Shown here one piece after another: positions 44,832 through 54,313 of a DNA stretch of 64,000 bases. The DNA lies in NCBI GenBank assembly GCA_963789225.1, contig CAWBKD010000007.1, forward strand, positions 1 to 64,000, written 5' to 3'. The translations under genes were made by a program, and so were the position numbers. The DNA is from Palsa-504 sp963789225. GTDB lineage: Bacteria > Actinomycetota > Actinomycetes > Streptosporangiales > Streptosporangiaceae. Numbering within the stretch: position 1 is the stretch's first letter; every line of letters begins with the position of its first letter. The notes beneath the pieces are model-generated. The model made no database searches. It saw nothing but the letters and a program-made list of their open reading frames with translations, and was not told the DNA's origin.

Positions 44832-47732
44832 GTGGTGATCATCGCCGGCTTCGCGGTCAGGGGTGACGTGCTCGTCCTGGGCCTGATCACCGGCATGAGC
44901 TATGGCTTGCTCGGCGTCGGACTAGTGCTGGTGTATCGGGCCAGCCGGGTCGTGAACTTCGCCCAGGCCTCGGTCGGTGTCCTGGTCGCGGCGGTGTTCG
45001 GCGTCACCGTGACCCGGTGGCGGATACCCTACTGGCTCGGCGTGCCCCCCGCCCTGCTGCTCGGGTTCGCAATTGGCTGCCTGTCCGAGGTCGCCGTCGT
45101 CCGGCGGCTCCGCGCAGCGCCTTCCGTGATGAGCGTGGTGGCTACCCTCGGGCTGTCCGAAGTACTGCTGCTGGTGGCCTCGGCCGCTGACTCAGATGCC
45201 CTGGCGGGCAGCTCCTACCCTCAGCCAGCCTGGCTGCCCCAGTTCGGGATCGGCGCCCTCCAGATCACCCCGGCGGACACCGGCATCCTGGTGCTCAGTC
45301 CCCCGGCGATTATCGCGCTGGTCTGGTTCTTGCAGCGCACACGCTACGGCCTGGCCATCCGCGCCGTGGTATCAAATCGGGACGCGGCCAGGATGGCCGG
45401 CGTTCCTGTGAGCAGGATGTCGGCGCTGGCCTGGGGACTCGCCGGGACGCTCTCGGTGTTCGCGGCCCTGTTCACCGCGCCGGGTGAGGGATTTACGACA
45501 ACTGACGCGCTCGGACCAGAACTGCTCTTGCGGGCTCTCGCCGCGGCTGTGATCGCGCGCATGACGAGCATCTCGGTTGCCCTGGTGGCGGGCCTCTGCA
45601 TCGGGATGGTGGAACAGCTCATCCTCTGGAACTACCCCACGACATCAGGGCTTTCCGACGTCGCACTGTTCGCCATCATCCTGCTGGTCCTTCTCCTACG
45701 GCGACGCGGATCCTACCGCACGACAGAACGAGGTAGCTGGCTGGCCGTTCAGCCGCAGCGTAGCCAGGTCCGGGAGACCGCTACCGGCTGGCTCTCCAGG
45801 AACCTGGGCCTGCTCACGGGCATGACAGCCTTCTTCGTGGCGGCAGCGCTGCCCTTCCTCATTCCCGACCCGGACTCCAACTCAGCCATCTTTACCGACA
45901 TCATCTGCTTCGCGCTGGTGGGACTCTCGATAGGCATCATCACCGGCCTCGGAGGTCAGCTCTCGCTCGGCCAGTTCGCCATCGCCGGGGCAAGCGCCGT
46001 TGTCGCGCTGCATGTCGCGTCCGCTACCGGTGACTTTTACCTGGCGCTCGTGCTGGCCGCACTCAGCGGCGGCGTTGCGGCTCTCATCATCGGGCTCCCG
46101 GCACTGCGGCTCCCTGGCCTGATGCTCGCCGTGACCTCCCTGGCGTTCGCGCTCGCCGCCGGAAACTGGGGTTTCGCCGAGCCGTGGGCGCTCGGGCCCG
46201 GTACATCTCCGGGCCAGCTGGACCTCGCGGGCGTGTCCTTGTCAACCGGCAGGCGGTACTACCTGTTCGCTCTGCTGATCTTCGCCATCGTCTTGGCGGC
46301 TGCGCGCAACATCTGGCGCGGCGGCCTGGGCCGGCGGCTTCGCGGCGTACGGGACAACGAGGCCGCCGCGCGCGCGTTCGCCGTCTCCGCGGCGAGAACC
46401 CGGTTGCAGGCCTTCGCGATCTCTGGAGTCATAGCCGGGATAGGGGGAGCCGTCTACGCCTACTCACTCGCCTTCGCTGACCCCACGGCCTTCGCCCCGC
46501 AGGCAAGCATCAACGTCGTCTCCTCGACGGTGCTCGGAGGAATCGGCCTGCTGCTCGGCCCGCTCATAGGCGCTCTGTACATCATCGGGGTGCCGCAGTT
46601 CGTCCCGCTGGACCAGGCTGGGCTCGCCGCCAGCTCAGCCGGGTGGCTCATCCTGATCCTCTACTTCCCCGGCGGCCTGGCCCAGCTGATCTCGCCGCTA
46701 TACCACATGACGATCGGCCGGCTCGCCAGGCGCGAACCCGCGGGCCCTGTCCTGCCAGCCTCCGCTTCCGAGCCGAAGCCCAGCCATATGCCGCCGCTAC
46801 GTTCGCATGCCCGGCCGCCCCGAACGGCTGCCCCGGTCATGCTGCAGGTCACCGACCTCTCCCGCTCCTTCGGCGGCGTCACCGCTGTGGACAGGGTGAG
46901 CCTGGCCGTGCCCCGCGGGGAGACCCTCGGCCTCATCGGTCCCAACGGAGCCGGCAAGACCACGCTGTTCGAGCTCATTAGCGGCTTCCTGGCCCCCGAT
47001 ACGGGCTCGGTCTGGTTCGCCGGGACCGATATCACCCGGCTCGCGGCCGAAAGACGTGCCCGGCTCGGGGTGATCAGGTCATTCCAGGATGCCGCCCTGT
47101 TCCCGACCCTGACAGTACGCGAATCGGTCGAGCTGGCCCTGGAGCGGATGTCGCCGACCCGCTTGCTGCCCTCACTGGTCGGCTGGGGGCGCAGCGAGCG
47201 TCGCAAGGCCATTCGAGCCGGCGAACTCATCGACGTTTTCGGGCTGGGCCACTACGCGCGCAAGCGGATAGCAGACCTATCCACCGGGACCCGCCGGATT
47301 ACCGAGCTCGCCTGCATCGTGGCCGCCGAGCCGACGTTGCTGTTGCTCGACGAGCCTTCGTCGGGTATTGCCCAGCGAGAGACGGAGGCCCTCGGCGGCA
47401 TGCTGCGCCGGCTCAAATCCGAGCTCGACCTCACCATGCTGATCATCGAACACGACATACCCATGGTGATGTCGCTCGCCGACCGGGTGGTGGTGATGGA
47501 CGAGGGCCGGATCATTGCGTCCGGAACCCCGGAAACGGTCCAGCGGGATCCTCGAGTGATCGACGCTTACCTAGGCCGGGACAGCGCCAGCCTCGAACGC
47601 TCCGGCTCGCGTACCGGCCGCACGGAGCCGGGTGTCACGACCACCGCACCGGAATCCGGCGCGGATCAGGTGGCCCTCGCCGATCCGATCAGCGCGCTCC
47701 CCGAGCCAAAGCCGCGGGGTGACCTGCGGTGA
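44832..47732 (+). CDS. Fused LivH-LivM permease and LivG ATPase
   Basis: A 966-aa three-part fusion. Residues 1-300: LivH-type permease (GMSYGLLGVGLVLVYRASRV; GLSEVLLLVASAAD). Residues 315-640: LivM-type permease (GLGGQLSLGQFAIAGASAVV; GLGRRLRGVRDNEAAARAFA). Residues 675-905: ATPase with Walker A GLIGPNGAGKTTLFELISGF, signature IADLSTGTRRITELA, Walker B LLLLDEPSSG and switch His in LTMLIIEHDIPMVMSLADRV. GTG start behind CGGAGG. The separate genes of the usual system are joined here into one polypeptide. Next gene overlaps by GTGA. Confidence 0.92.
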   Translation: MVIIAGFAVRGDVLVLGLITGMSYGLLGVGLVLVYRASRVVNFAQASVGVLVAAVFGVTVTRWRIPYWLGVPPALLLGFAIGCLSEVAVVRRLRAAPSVMSVVATLGLSEVLLLVASAADSDALAGSSYPQPAWLPQFGIGALQITPADTGILVLSPPAIIALVWFLQRTRYGLAIRAVVSNRDAARMAGVPVSRMSALAWGLAGTLSVFAALFTAPGEGFTTTDALGPELLLRALAAAVIARMTSISVALVAGLCIGMVEQLILWNYPTTSGLSDVALFAIILLVLLLRRRGSYRTTERGSWLAVQPQRSQVRETATGWLSRNLGLLTGMTAFFVAAALPFLIPDPDSNSAIFTDIICFALVGLSIGIITGLGGQLSLGQFAIAGASAVVALHVASATGDFYLALVLAALSGGVAALIIGLPALRLPGLMLAVTSLAFALAAGNWGFAEPWALGPGTSPGQLDLAGVSLSTGRRYYLFALLIFAIVLAAARNIWRGGLGRRLRGVRDNEAAARAFAVSAARTRLQAFAISGVIAGIGGAVYAYSLAFADPTAFAPQASINVVSSTVLGGIGLLLGPLIGALYIIGVPQFVPLDQAGLAASSAGWLILILYFPGGLAQLISPLYHMTIGRLARREPAGPVLPASASEPKPSHMPPLRSHARPPRTAAPVMLQVTDLSRSFGGVTAVDRVSLAVPRGETLGLIGPNGAGKTTLFELISGFLAPDTGSVWFAGTDITRLAAERRARLGVIRSFQDAALFPTLTVRESVELALERMSPTRLLPSLVGWGRSERRKAIRAGELIDVFGLGHYARKRIADLSTGTRRITELACIVAAEPTLLLLDEPSSGIAQRETEALGGMLRRLKSELDLTMLIIEHDIPMVMSLADRVVVMDEGRIIASGTPETVQRDPRVIDAYLGRDSASLERSGSRTGRTEPGVTTTAPESGADQVALADPISALPEPKPRGDLR

Positions 47733-48247
47733 GGCAGCTCAGGCTCGTGGCGGTCATCCTCGCGGTCATGACGGCTGTCAGCTCGTGCGCCGTCCACGGA
47801 CTGGAATTCATGACCGACAGGTCGGTCGCCATTACGTCGCCGCTCAACCGTGCCGACGTGCAGCCCCCCTTCACGATCAGCTGGCACGTCCGCGGGGCCA
47901 GTCTGGCGGGGCAGATCGCCGACGGCAAGCAGCCCGGGTATTTCGCCGTATTCATCGACAGCACCCCGGTCCGTCCCGGGCAGAGCCTCAAGGTCCTCAC
48001 CGACCATGTATGCCAGCAAACTCCCGGTTGTCCCGGCCCCGCTTACCTGGCCCAGCTCAACGTCTATCTCACCCGAGGTACGTCGCTGACGGTGACCACC
48101 CTGCCGAACCTGGTACCCCAGGGCGCTCTGCCGAACAAGCTGGACTACCTGCATCAGGTCACCATCGTGATGGTCAACCGCCAGCTTCAGCGGATCGGCG
48201 AGGCATCGTTTAGCATCAACTTCTTCTCGACGCCGCCCGTGAGCTGA
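47729..48247 (+). CDS. Small putative lipoprotein between importer genes
   Basis: A 172-aa protein, start GTG overlapping the previous stop. Signal sequence MRQLRLVAVILAVMTAVSSC with lipobox VSSC. The mature part is rich in beta-strand pattern (VAITSPLNRADVQPPFTISW; GYFAVFIDSTPVRPGQSLKV) with a Cys pair (CQQTPGC). Looks like an immunoglobulin-like or fibronectin-like domain; no family recognised. Its position suggests an accessory extracellular component of the importer. Confidence 0.75.
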   Translation: MRQLRLVAVILAVMTAVSSCAVHGLEFMTDRSVAITSPLNRADVQPPFTISWHVRGASLAGQIADGKQPGYFAVFIDSTPVRPGQSLKVLTDHVCQQTPGCPGPAYLAQLNVYLTRGTSLTVTTLPNLVPQGALPNKLDYLHQVTIVMVNRQLQRIGEASFSINFFSTPPVS

Positions 48248-48251
48248 CATC

Positions 48252-50480
48252 GTGACACCAGACCGCGGCCGAGCCGCCATCGACGACCTGGAGGCGCGGA
48301 AACAGGCCAAGCGGGCCGTCGTCCGCAGCACCATCGGAGTTCCGGGAACCGCGAAGGTACAGCGCCTGAACGCCTCCATGCGGGATGCGGGCACCACGTG
48401 GTATCCGCTCGTGGCGCTGTCCTTCCTGGTGATCGTCGACGGCTTCCAGACCCAGGCGCTGTTCGTCCTCAGCCCGGACGTCAGCAGCACCCTGGGAATC
48501 GGCCCTGCCCTGCTATCCGCCGGCGTCCTCTTCCAGACGGTCGCCACCGCGATTGCCGCGGTGCTCATGTCGGCCTACGCGGCACGCAGCCGCCGCCGTG
48601 GCCTCATCACCATCGTCACCGCATTCGGCTGGAGCATCTCGGCGATGTTCACCGGCTTCGTCATCAACATCTTCGGGCTGATGGTGTTCCTGATCCTCAA
48701 CGGGATCAGCAACGGCTCGGTGCTTGCCGTGCACCCGCCCTTGCTGATGGACAGCTACCCGCCCGCCGTGCGGGCCCGGAGCTTCTCGCTCTATCGCAGC
48801 GCGCAGGTGTCCGGCCAGATCCTGGCGCCGCTGTCCGTCGGACTGCTCACCGCGATCCTAGGCTTCACCTGGCGCGGCGTGTTCCTGATCATGGGCCTGG
48901 TCTGCGTCCTGATTAGCTTCACCAGTCTCGGCCTGCGCGATCCCGGGACCGGGGGCTATGACACCAACCGAGCCAGGGGCGTCGTCCGCGGCGATACAGA
49001 TCACGGCCCATCGGAGCCCTCGGTCGGCCAGATCCGGCTCGGGTTCTTCGAAACCACGCGGCGCCTCATGCTCATCCCCACGATCCGGCGGCTGCTGGTG
49101 GTCCAGGCAGTCGAGGGCATGCTTACCGCACCCCTGCTCACCTACCTGTTCTTCTTTCTCGACGACCGTTGGGGAATGGGCCCTGGAGCACGCTCTGTCC
49201 TATACGGCCTGGCCCCGCTGGCCGCCTTCCCCGTGCTCGTGTGGTTCGGGCGGCGGGCCGAGCGGGTCTTCATGGAGGACCCGGCGAAGCTCGTGCGGCT
49301 CGAGTCCTGGTTCCTGGTGGCGGGATCGCTTCTACTCGGCGGGCTGGTGCTGGCTCCGGTATTCCCGCTGATGGTGGCCTGCTTCGTTCTCTTCTTCGCG
49401 TCGGTTTCAGTTCTCCTGCCCGCCGACAACATGATCATGTTGTCCATCGTCCCCGCCGAGATGCGCACTCAGCTCGCTGCCCTCAAGGGCATCTTCCTGG
49501 CTGGAGTGGGTGGCTTTGCCGGGCTGATCCTGCTCAGCGGGACCGAGCAGCGCCTGGGGATCCCAGGGGCCATCGCCACGTTGATGATCCCCGGGCTCAT
49601 CGCAGCCGCGCTACTGCATTCGGCCGGCCGGACGGTGAGCGCGGATCTGGACCGGATGGTTGACGACCTTGTGGAACAGGCAGAACTGACCCGGATGAAG
49701 GACGCCGGCGAGAGCCTGCCGCTGCTGAGCTGCCGCGGCCTGGACTGCGCCTATGGCCGGCTGCAAGTCCTATTCGGTGTTGACTTCATAGTGGAAGACG
49801 GCGAGATGGTCGCGCTGCTGGGGACGAACGGGGCCGGGAAGAGCACCCTGCTCCGCGCGATCGCCGGGCTCACCCTGCCCCAGCGGGGACGCGTCCAGTT
49901 CCAGGGAGCCGACATCACCTACCTTGACGCCGAGCGTCGGGTAGGCCTGGGTATCAGTCAGGTCCCCGGCGGGCGCGGCATCTTCGACACCCTGAGCGTC
50001 GTAGAAAACCTCCGCATCTACGGGTATACGCTGGGCCGCGATCGCCGGTCCCTCGAACAGGCCATCGAGCGCAGTCTCGACGTGTTCCCGCAGCTGGCCA
50101 AGCGCCGGAACGTTCGAGCTGCCGTCCTCTCCGGCGGCCAGCAGCAAATGCTCGCGCTCGCGAGGGCCTTCATCCTCTCACCCCGGCTGCTGCTGATCGA
50201 CGAGCTCTCGCTCGGACTGGCGCCCGTTGTTGTCAGCCAGCTGCTTGAGATCCTGCGGGACATCAACGCCAGGGGCACGGCAGTCGTTCTTGTCGAGCAA
50301 TCGGTCAACCTGGCCTTGTCCGTTGTCGACCGCTGTTACTTCATGGAAAAGGGAGAAATCCGCTTCGAAGGCGCGGCCCAGGACCTACTTGGCCGTCAGG
50401 ACCTGCTCCGGTCAGTTTTCCTTGAGGGCGCGTCGAGCCTGGACGGGGAAGCCTCCTCGTTCCGGCAACAGGCACGATGA
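48252..50480 (+). CDS. Fusion of an MFS transporter with a LivF-type ABC ATPase
   Basis: A 742-aa protein. Residues about 45-470 are a major-facilitator domain with about 12 membrane segments (WYPLVALSFLVIVDGFQTQA; GWSISAMFTGFVINIFGLMV; ILNGISNGSVLAVHPPLLMD; RARSFSLYRSAQVSGQILAP). Residues about 492-730 are a LivF-like ATPase: Walker A ALLGTNGAGKSTLLRAIAGL, LGISQVPGGRGIFDTLSVVE, signature VLSGGQQQMLALARAF, Walker B LLIDELSLGLAPVV, switch VVLVEQSVNLALSV. Both domains are complete. It supplies the second ATPase for the permease at 44832 while tethering a separate secondary transporter. Confidence 0.88.
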   Translation: MTPDRGRAAIDDLEARKQAKRAVVRSTIGVPGTAKVQRLNASMRDAGTTWYPLVALSFLVIVDGFQTQALFVLSPDVSSTLGIGPALLSAGVLFQTVATAIAAVLMSAYAARSRRRGLITIVTAFGWSISAMFTGFVINIFGLMVFLILNGISNGSVLAVHPPLLMDSYPPAVRARSFSLYRSAQVSGQILAPLSVGLLTAILGFTWRGVFLIMGLVCVLISFTSLGLRDPGTGGYDTNRARGVVRGDTDHGPSEPSVGQIRLGFFETTRRLMLIPTIRRLLVVQAVEGMLTAPLLTYLFFFLDDRWGMGPGARSVLYGLAPLAAFPVLVWFGRRAERVFMEDPAKLVRLESWFLVAGSLLLGGLVLAPVFPLMVACFVLFFASVSVLLPADNMIMLSIVPAEMRTQLAALKGIFLAGVGGFAGLILLSGTEQRLGIPGAIATLMIPGLIAAALLHSAGRTVSADLDRMVDDLVEQAELTRMKDAGESLPLLSCRGLDCAYGRLQVLFGVDFIVEDGEMVALLGTNGAGKSTLLRAIAGLTLPQRGRVQFQGADITYLDAERRVGLGISQVPGGRGIFDTLSVVENLRIYGYTLGRDRRSLEQAIERSLDVFPQLAKRRNVRAAVLSGGQQQMLALARAFILSPRLLLIDELSLGLAPVVVSQLLEILRDINARGTAVVLVEQSVNLALSVVDRCYFMEKGEIRFEGAAQDLLGRQDLLRSVFLEGASSLDGEASSFRQQAR

Positions 50481-50572
50481 CGTCGGACGGGCAGCTGACC
50501 GCGAGCTCTAGATGAATCAGCGAGAAAGGCGTTCCGACCCAGGTCGGTCGGAGCAGACCAGAAGGAGTGAGC

Positions 50573-51229
50573 ATGACGAGCAGGAAGCTGGGCCTGTACG
50601 CCCTCATTTCGCCCGGAGCGGACCCACGTGTGCACACTCTGGAGCTTGAGCTGGCCGCCAGCAAGTTGGTGCGGATGGCCGCCGGATCGGAGGACGATGC
50701 CATCGAGGCCATCCTGGGCTGGCTGGCCAGGGGCCACGTCCACCTGATCGAGCTGGGCGACGGCTGGTCGCACCGTGGGGTCGCCAGGCTGTGCGCGGCG
50801 GTCGGTGAGGCATCGATCGTGACGGCGCGGTGGTTTCCCCCGTCACCGAGCAGGCACCGGATGCCGACACCCACGCGGCGAGCCAATGTCTTCTTCTGCA
50901 CGACCCAGAACGTCTACGCACGGCTGGACACCCCTAGCGACCTGGTCTCGTTCGTGGGGATCAACGGCCCCGATCACGGGGTGGAGATGTGTCGTCGGCT
51001 CGTTAAGGAACAAGGAATCCAAGTGCTCGAGCTCTGCAGCGATTGGGGTTTCGAGGGCGCCGCCCGGGTTCAAGACGCGGTAGGCCCTGATGTGCCGGTC
51101 GGCCTGTCACTGCATCAGGCGCTGGACGCCGGACGCCGGGCCGCGTCACTGTACGTGCCACCCTCGTTTGGCGACAGAGATGGCGCGGGCCAGGGGGCGC
51201 CGGATACCGACCGCTTGCCCGGCCAGTGA
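50573..51229 (+). CDS. DUF6506-like protein with two internal repeats
   Basis: 218 aa from ATG 50573 (AAGGAG at 50562-50567). Two similar halves: residues about 27-85 (DDAIEAILGWLARGHVHLIE, LGDGWSHRGVARLCAAVG) and about 105-180 (VEMCRRLVKEQGIQVLELCS, DWGFEGAARVQDAVG). The shared pattern is a helix, LIEL-type strand, GW/WGF turn and helix ending AVG. The family name is tentative. Function unknown; position suggests a substrate-specific accessory of the catabolic island. Confidence 0.7.
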   Translation: MTSRKLGLYALISPGADPRVHTLELELAASKLVRMAAGSEDDAIEAILGWLARGHVHLIELGDGWSHRGVARLCAAVGEASIVTARWFPPSPSRHRMPTPTRRANVFFCTTQNVYARLDTPSDLVSFVGINGPDHGVEMCRRLVKEQGIQVLELCSDWGFEGAARVQDAVGPDVPVGLSLHQALDAGRRAASLYVPPSFGDRDGAGQGAPDTDRLPGQ

Positions 51230-51287
51230 ACAAGCCGCGCGGTCAAGCGGGATCCGCGGTGGGTCGGTGCGAGGGAGGATTCGGGAC

Positions 51288-52520
51288 ATGACCGAGCATG
51301 CGAGCCGGGTGCTGGTGAACTGTCAGCTGCTTGACGTGAATTCGGCCGAGGTGCACCCGGATCAGGGAATCTGGGTGAAGGACGGTCGGATCCAGGCGGT
51401 GGGCAGTGTCGACGACGTCGTGGCCGAGGCACGCAGCGCACTTTCGGGGACTGAGCTAGCCGACCTCGGCGGTGATTACGTCCTTCCGGGGCTGATGAAT
51501 CTGCACGTGCACCTCGGCCTGACCCATTCGTCCGGGACACCAGACCGGACCCCGGCCGCACGCGCTCTGCGCATGGGCGCGAACGCGCGGCACTGCCTGG
51601 GCGCCGGGGTCACGACAGTCCGCCTGGTGGGTGAGAGCGACCGGACAGACTTCGACCTCAGGGAGGCGATCCGCGCGGGCCATTGCCCCGGGCCGCGGAT
51701 TCTCACCGCCGGCCAGGCACTGTGCTGCACCGGCGGGCACGGCAGCGGCTTCGACGCGATCGAACTGGACGGGCCGAGCGGCTTCGCGCGCGGCGTGCGC
51801 CAGCAGGTCGGCATGGGAGCCGAAGTGATCAAGATCTGCATCTCCGGCGGCATCGGTGGCGTCCACGAGAGAATCCGGCATTCACAGCTCACCGAGGAGG
51901 AGATCCGCGCAGCCGTCCAGGTGGCCCATGGCTGGGGCAGACTGGTCACGGCGCATGCCGGACCCGCCGACGTGATCAGCTCCGCGCTCGACTGCGGTCT
52001 GGACGGAGTCGAACATGGTTACGGGCTGGATGTCGGCGTGGTGAAGAAGATGGCAGCCAGGCGCACCTGGCTGGTTCCCACGCTGTGCGTCAGCAGATGC
52101 GAAGCGTTTTACAAGAGGCTAGGCGCGCCGAGCTACGTACTGGACAAGGCGCTCGGCGCCGGCGAAGGTCATCTAGCAGGCATCTCATCGGCCATCCGGG
52201 AGGGCGTCCCGATCGCGCTCGGAACCGACATGCTGCCCTTCGAGGAGTTCGACGACACAACAGCCACCGTGCGTGAGCTCGAGTTCCTCGTCCAGGCCGG
52301 TCACTCCCCAGCAGCCGCCCTGCGTGCCGCCACCACCGAAGCGGCCCGTTATCTCGGCCTGTCGGGCGAAGTGGGGAACATCGCTGTCGGCCAGGCAGCC
52401 GACCTGATCGCGGTGGCCGCCAATCCGCTACATGACATATCACGGATGCGCCAGCTCACCTTCGTCATGCACGCCGGGTGCCTGGCGCGTCCGGAACCCC
52501 ACGGCCGCCGCAGTACGTGA
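51288..52520 (+). CDS. Amidohydrolase (imidazolonepropionase/prolidase-like) 2
   Basis: 410 aa from ATG 51288 behind GGGAGG. Same architecture as 26416-27669: GLMNLHVHLGLTHSSG, GAEVIKICISGGIGGVHERI (carboxylated Lys), RLVTAHAGPADVI, GVEHGYGLDV, IALGTDMLPFEEFDDTTATV. The two share long identical blocks, for instance around ALCCTGGHGSG and KICISGGIGG, so they arose by duplication within this pathway. All metal ligands are present. Last gene of the importer operon. Confidence 0.88.
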   Translation: MTEHASRVLVNCQLLDVNSAEVHPDQGIWVKDGRIQAVGSVDDVVAEARSALSGTELADLGGDYVLPGLMNLHVHLGLTHSSGTPDRTPAARALRMGANARHCLGAGVTTVRLVGESDRTDFDLREAIRAGHCPGPRILTAGQALCCTGGHGSGFDAIELDGPSGFARGVRQQVGMGAEVIKICISGGIGGVHERIRHSQLTEEEIRAAVQVAHGWGRLVTAHAGPADVISSALDCGLDGVEHGYGLDVGVVKKMAARRTWLVPTLCVSRCEAFYKRLGAPSYVLDKALGAGEGHLAGISSAIREGVPIALGTDMLPFEEFDDTTATVRELEFLVQAGHSPAAALRAATTEAARYLGLSGEVGNIAVGQAADLIAVAANPLHDISRMRQLTFVMHAGCLARPEPHGRRST

Positions 52521-52602
52521 CCACGCCTAACGAACTGCCGAGCCGCGGTCGCCCCGGTAAGCCACGGCCGCTGTGGCGTACCGGGGCGGATCGGCTGGGC
52601 GC

Positions 52603-54273
52603 CTACGGGAGACCGCCGAGGCCCGCCCGACGCAAGGCAGCACGGTCGGGCCTGCCAGTTTCGGTCTTAGGGAACGCATCGGCGAACTGCCAGCGCTGCG
52701 GCTGAAGGGAAGGAGGCAACCGAGACCTGCAGAAGGCGGCAAGCTCGGACTCGGTCAGCGCCGAGCCAGGACGACGTTGCACCCACGCGCAGACGACCTC
52801 ACCGCCTCTCCCCGTGGCTACACCGCCAACCACGACACCCGCAACGGACGGATGAGAGGCCACCACCTCCTCCACGTAGCAGGGGACGACCAGCCTGCCG
52901 TTGCCAGCCATGATCAGATCCGCTCGGAGGCCCAATACGCTGAGCCGACCATCGACCGTCACCGTAGCTAGCTCGCCGGTCTGCGCCCAGCCGTCCGGGC
53001 CAGCCGCTGGGCTCACACCCGTGCCTTCCCACACGCCGCTCATGCTTACGCTCCCCCGCAGGCAGAGCTCACCCGGACCGCCGTGTCCGTTTAGCTCACC
53101 GGTCAACGGGTCCAAGACCGACGCCTCAACGTAGGGCAGCAACGATCCCTCCATCGCTGCCACCCGGTCTAGCGGATCTCCCGGGACAGACAGGCCGAGA
53201 ATCGGCGACACGTCCGACGCCCCGTACGCGCAAGCCACGACCCTCTCCAACAGCGGCAGCCGGTCGTGCAGAGCCCGAAGGATGGCTGGATCGGACGGCC
53301 AGCCGCCCAGCAGGACTGTACGCAAACTCGACACATTTATACCGCCAAAGGAAGCCTCGTTAAGCTGGGCGCTGATCATGGTAGGTACCGCGCAAAGAAC
53401 GGTACAACGCTCGGCCTGCACCGCCGCCGACACGGCCATGGAATCGAAGCTCCGGCTAGGCAGGACGACCGCCGCTCCGCGGCATAGCGCTCCAAGGCTC
53501 CCCGCAACCGATCCGAAGCAATGGTAAAACGGGATGGGCAGGCACACCCGGTCTCCCGAAGTCAGCCCGATGCCATCGGCGACGGTCTGCCCATTAGTCA
53601 GCAGCGCGGAATGGCTGAAGGTCACGGCCCTCGCGGGTTCGCCGCCGGAGGTAAACTGAATGATCGCTGGATCGTCGGCATCCAATATGCTGGCCCGGAG
53701 GGCAAGCTGCATGGATGCGATCACGCCACCCAGAGCCAGGAACTGTCGCCACGACCATGCAGCCCTAGGTCCACCCTCCTCATCGAGAATGATCACGTGG
53801 CGCAAGGTCGGCAGCCGGACCGAATGCAGTTTCCCTGGATCATGAACGTCCAGTTCGGGTACGCATTCCCGAAGCGCGGCCATATAGTCCAGGTGGGCGA
53901 GACCCCTGGCCAGTACCAGCACGCTCGCCTTGGTTATCCCGAGCATATGAACGAGGTCATCGGCGCGACACGCTAGATGCATTGCCACCAGGATCGCGCC
54001 GACCTTCGCAGTCCCGAACTGCGCTGCTGCCCATTCGGCGCAGTTGGGACTCCAGACGGCGACGCGTTCTCCTGGGCCGACGCCAAGAGCAAGCAAGCTG
54101 CGCGCGAAACAGTCCGACTCTGCGGCCAGGCGACCGTATGTCCAGCGGAGGCCCTGGTACTGCGAGACCAGCGCCAGCGCCTCAGAGTCGCATGCAGCAG
54201 CCAGGTCCAAGGCCCCGCCAATGGTGCTGCGTACTGGCTCCGCCTGGTCCGGTTCGGTCACGTAACCATGCAC
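52603..54273 (-). CDS. AMP-binding-family protein with degenerate active site (ligase 3)
   Basis: About 556 aa from GTG 54273; the frame reaches an ATG at 54339, but that start would lie upstream of the operator at 54314-54335. ANL fold is clear (GERVAVWSPNCAEWAAAQFG; GDRVCLPIPFYHCFGSVAGS; CAYGASDVSPILGLSVPGD). Key motifs are altered: A3 reads FTSGGEPARAVTFSHS instead of SGTTGxPKGV, A7 has TGEL for TGDL, A8 reads LRADLIMAGNGRLVVPCYVE, and the A10 Lys is Arg (FPKTETGRPDRAALR). It may be a non-catalytic or altered-specificity homologue. Confidence 0.82.
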   Translation of the reverse strand: MHGYVTEPDQAEPVRSTIGGALDLAAACDSEALALVSQYQGLRWTYGRLAAESDCFARSLLALGVGPGERVAVWSPNCAEWAAAQFGTAKVGAILVAMHLACRADDLVHMLGITKASVLVLARGLAHLDYMAALRECVPELDVHDPGKLHSVRLPTLRHVIILDEEGGPRAAWSWRQFLALGGVIASMQLALRASILDADDPAIIQFTSGGEPARAVTFSHSALLTNGQTVADGIGLTSGDRVCLPIPFYHCFGSVAGSLGALCRGAAVVLPSRSFDSMAVSAAVQAERCTVLCAVPTMISAQLNEASFGGINVSSLRTVLLGGWPSDPAILRALHDRLPLLERVVACAYGASDVSPILGLSVPGDPLDRVAAMEGSLLPYVEASVLDPLTGELNGHGGPGELCLRGSVSMSGVWEGTGVSPAAGPDGWAQTGELATVTVDGRLSVLGLRADLIMAGNGRLVVPCYVEEVVASHPSVAGVVVGGVATGRGGEVVCAWVQRRPGSALTESELAAFCRSRLPPSLQPQRWQFADAFPKTETGRPDRAALRRAGLGGLP

Positions 54274-54313
54274 GGGGGCTCTCGTTGTGCTGCAACTTGA
54301 CACGGTATCGTCA

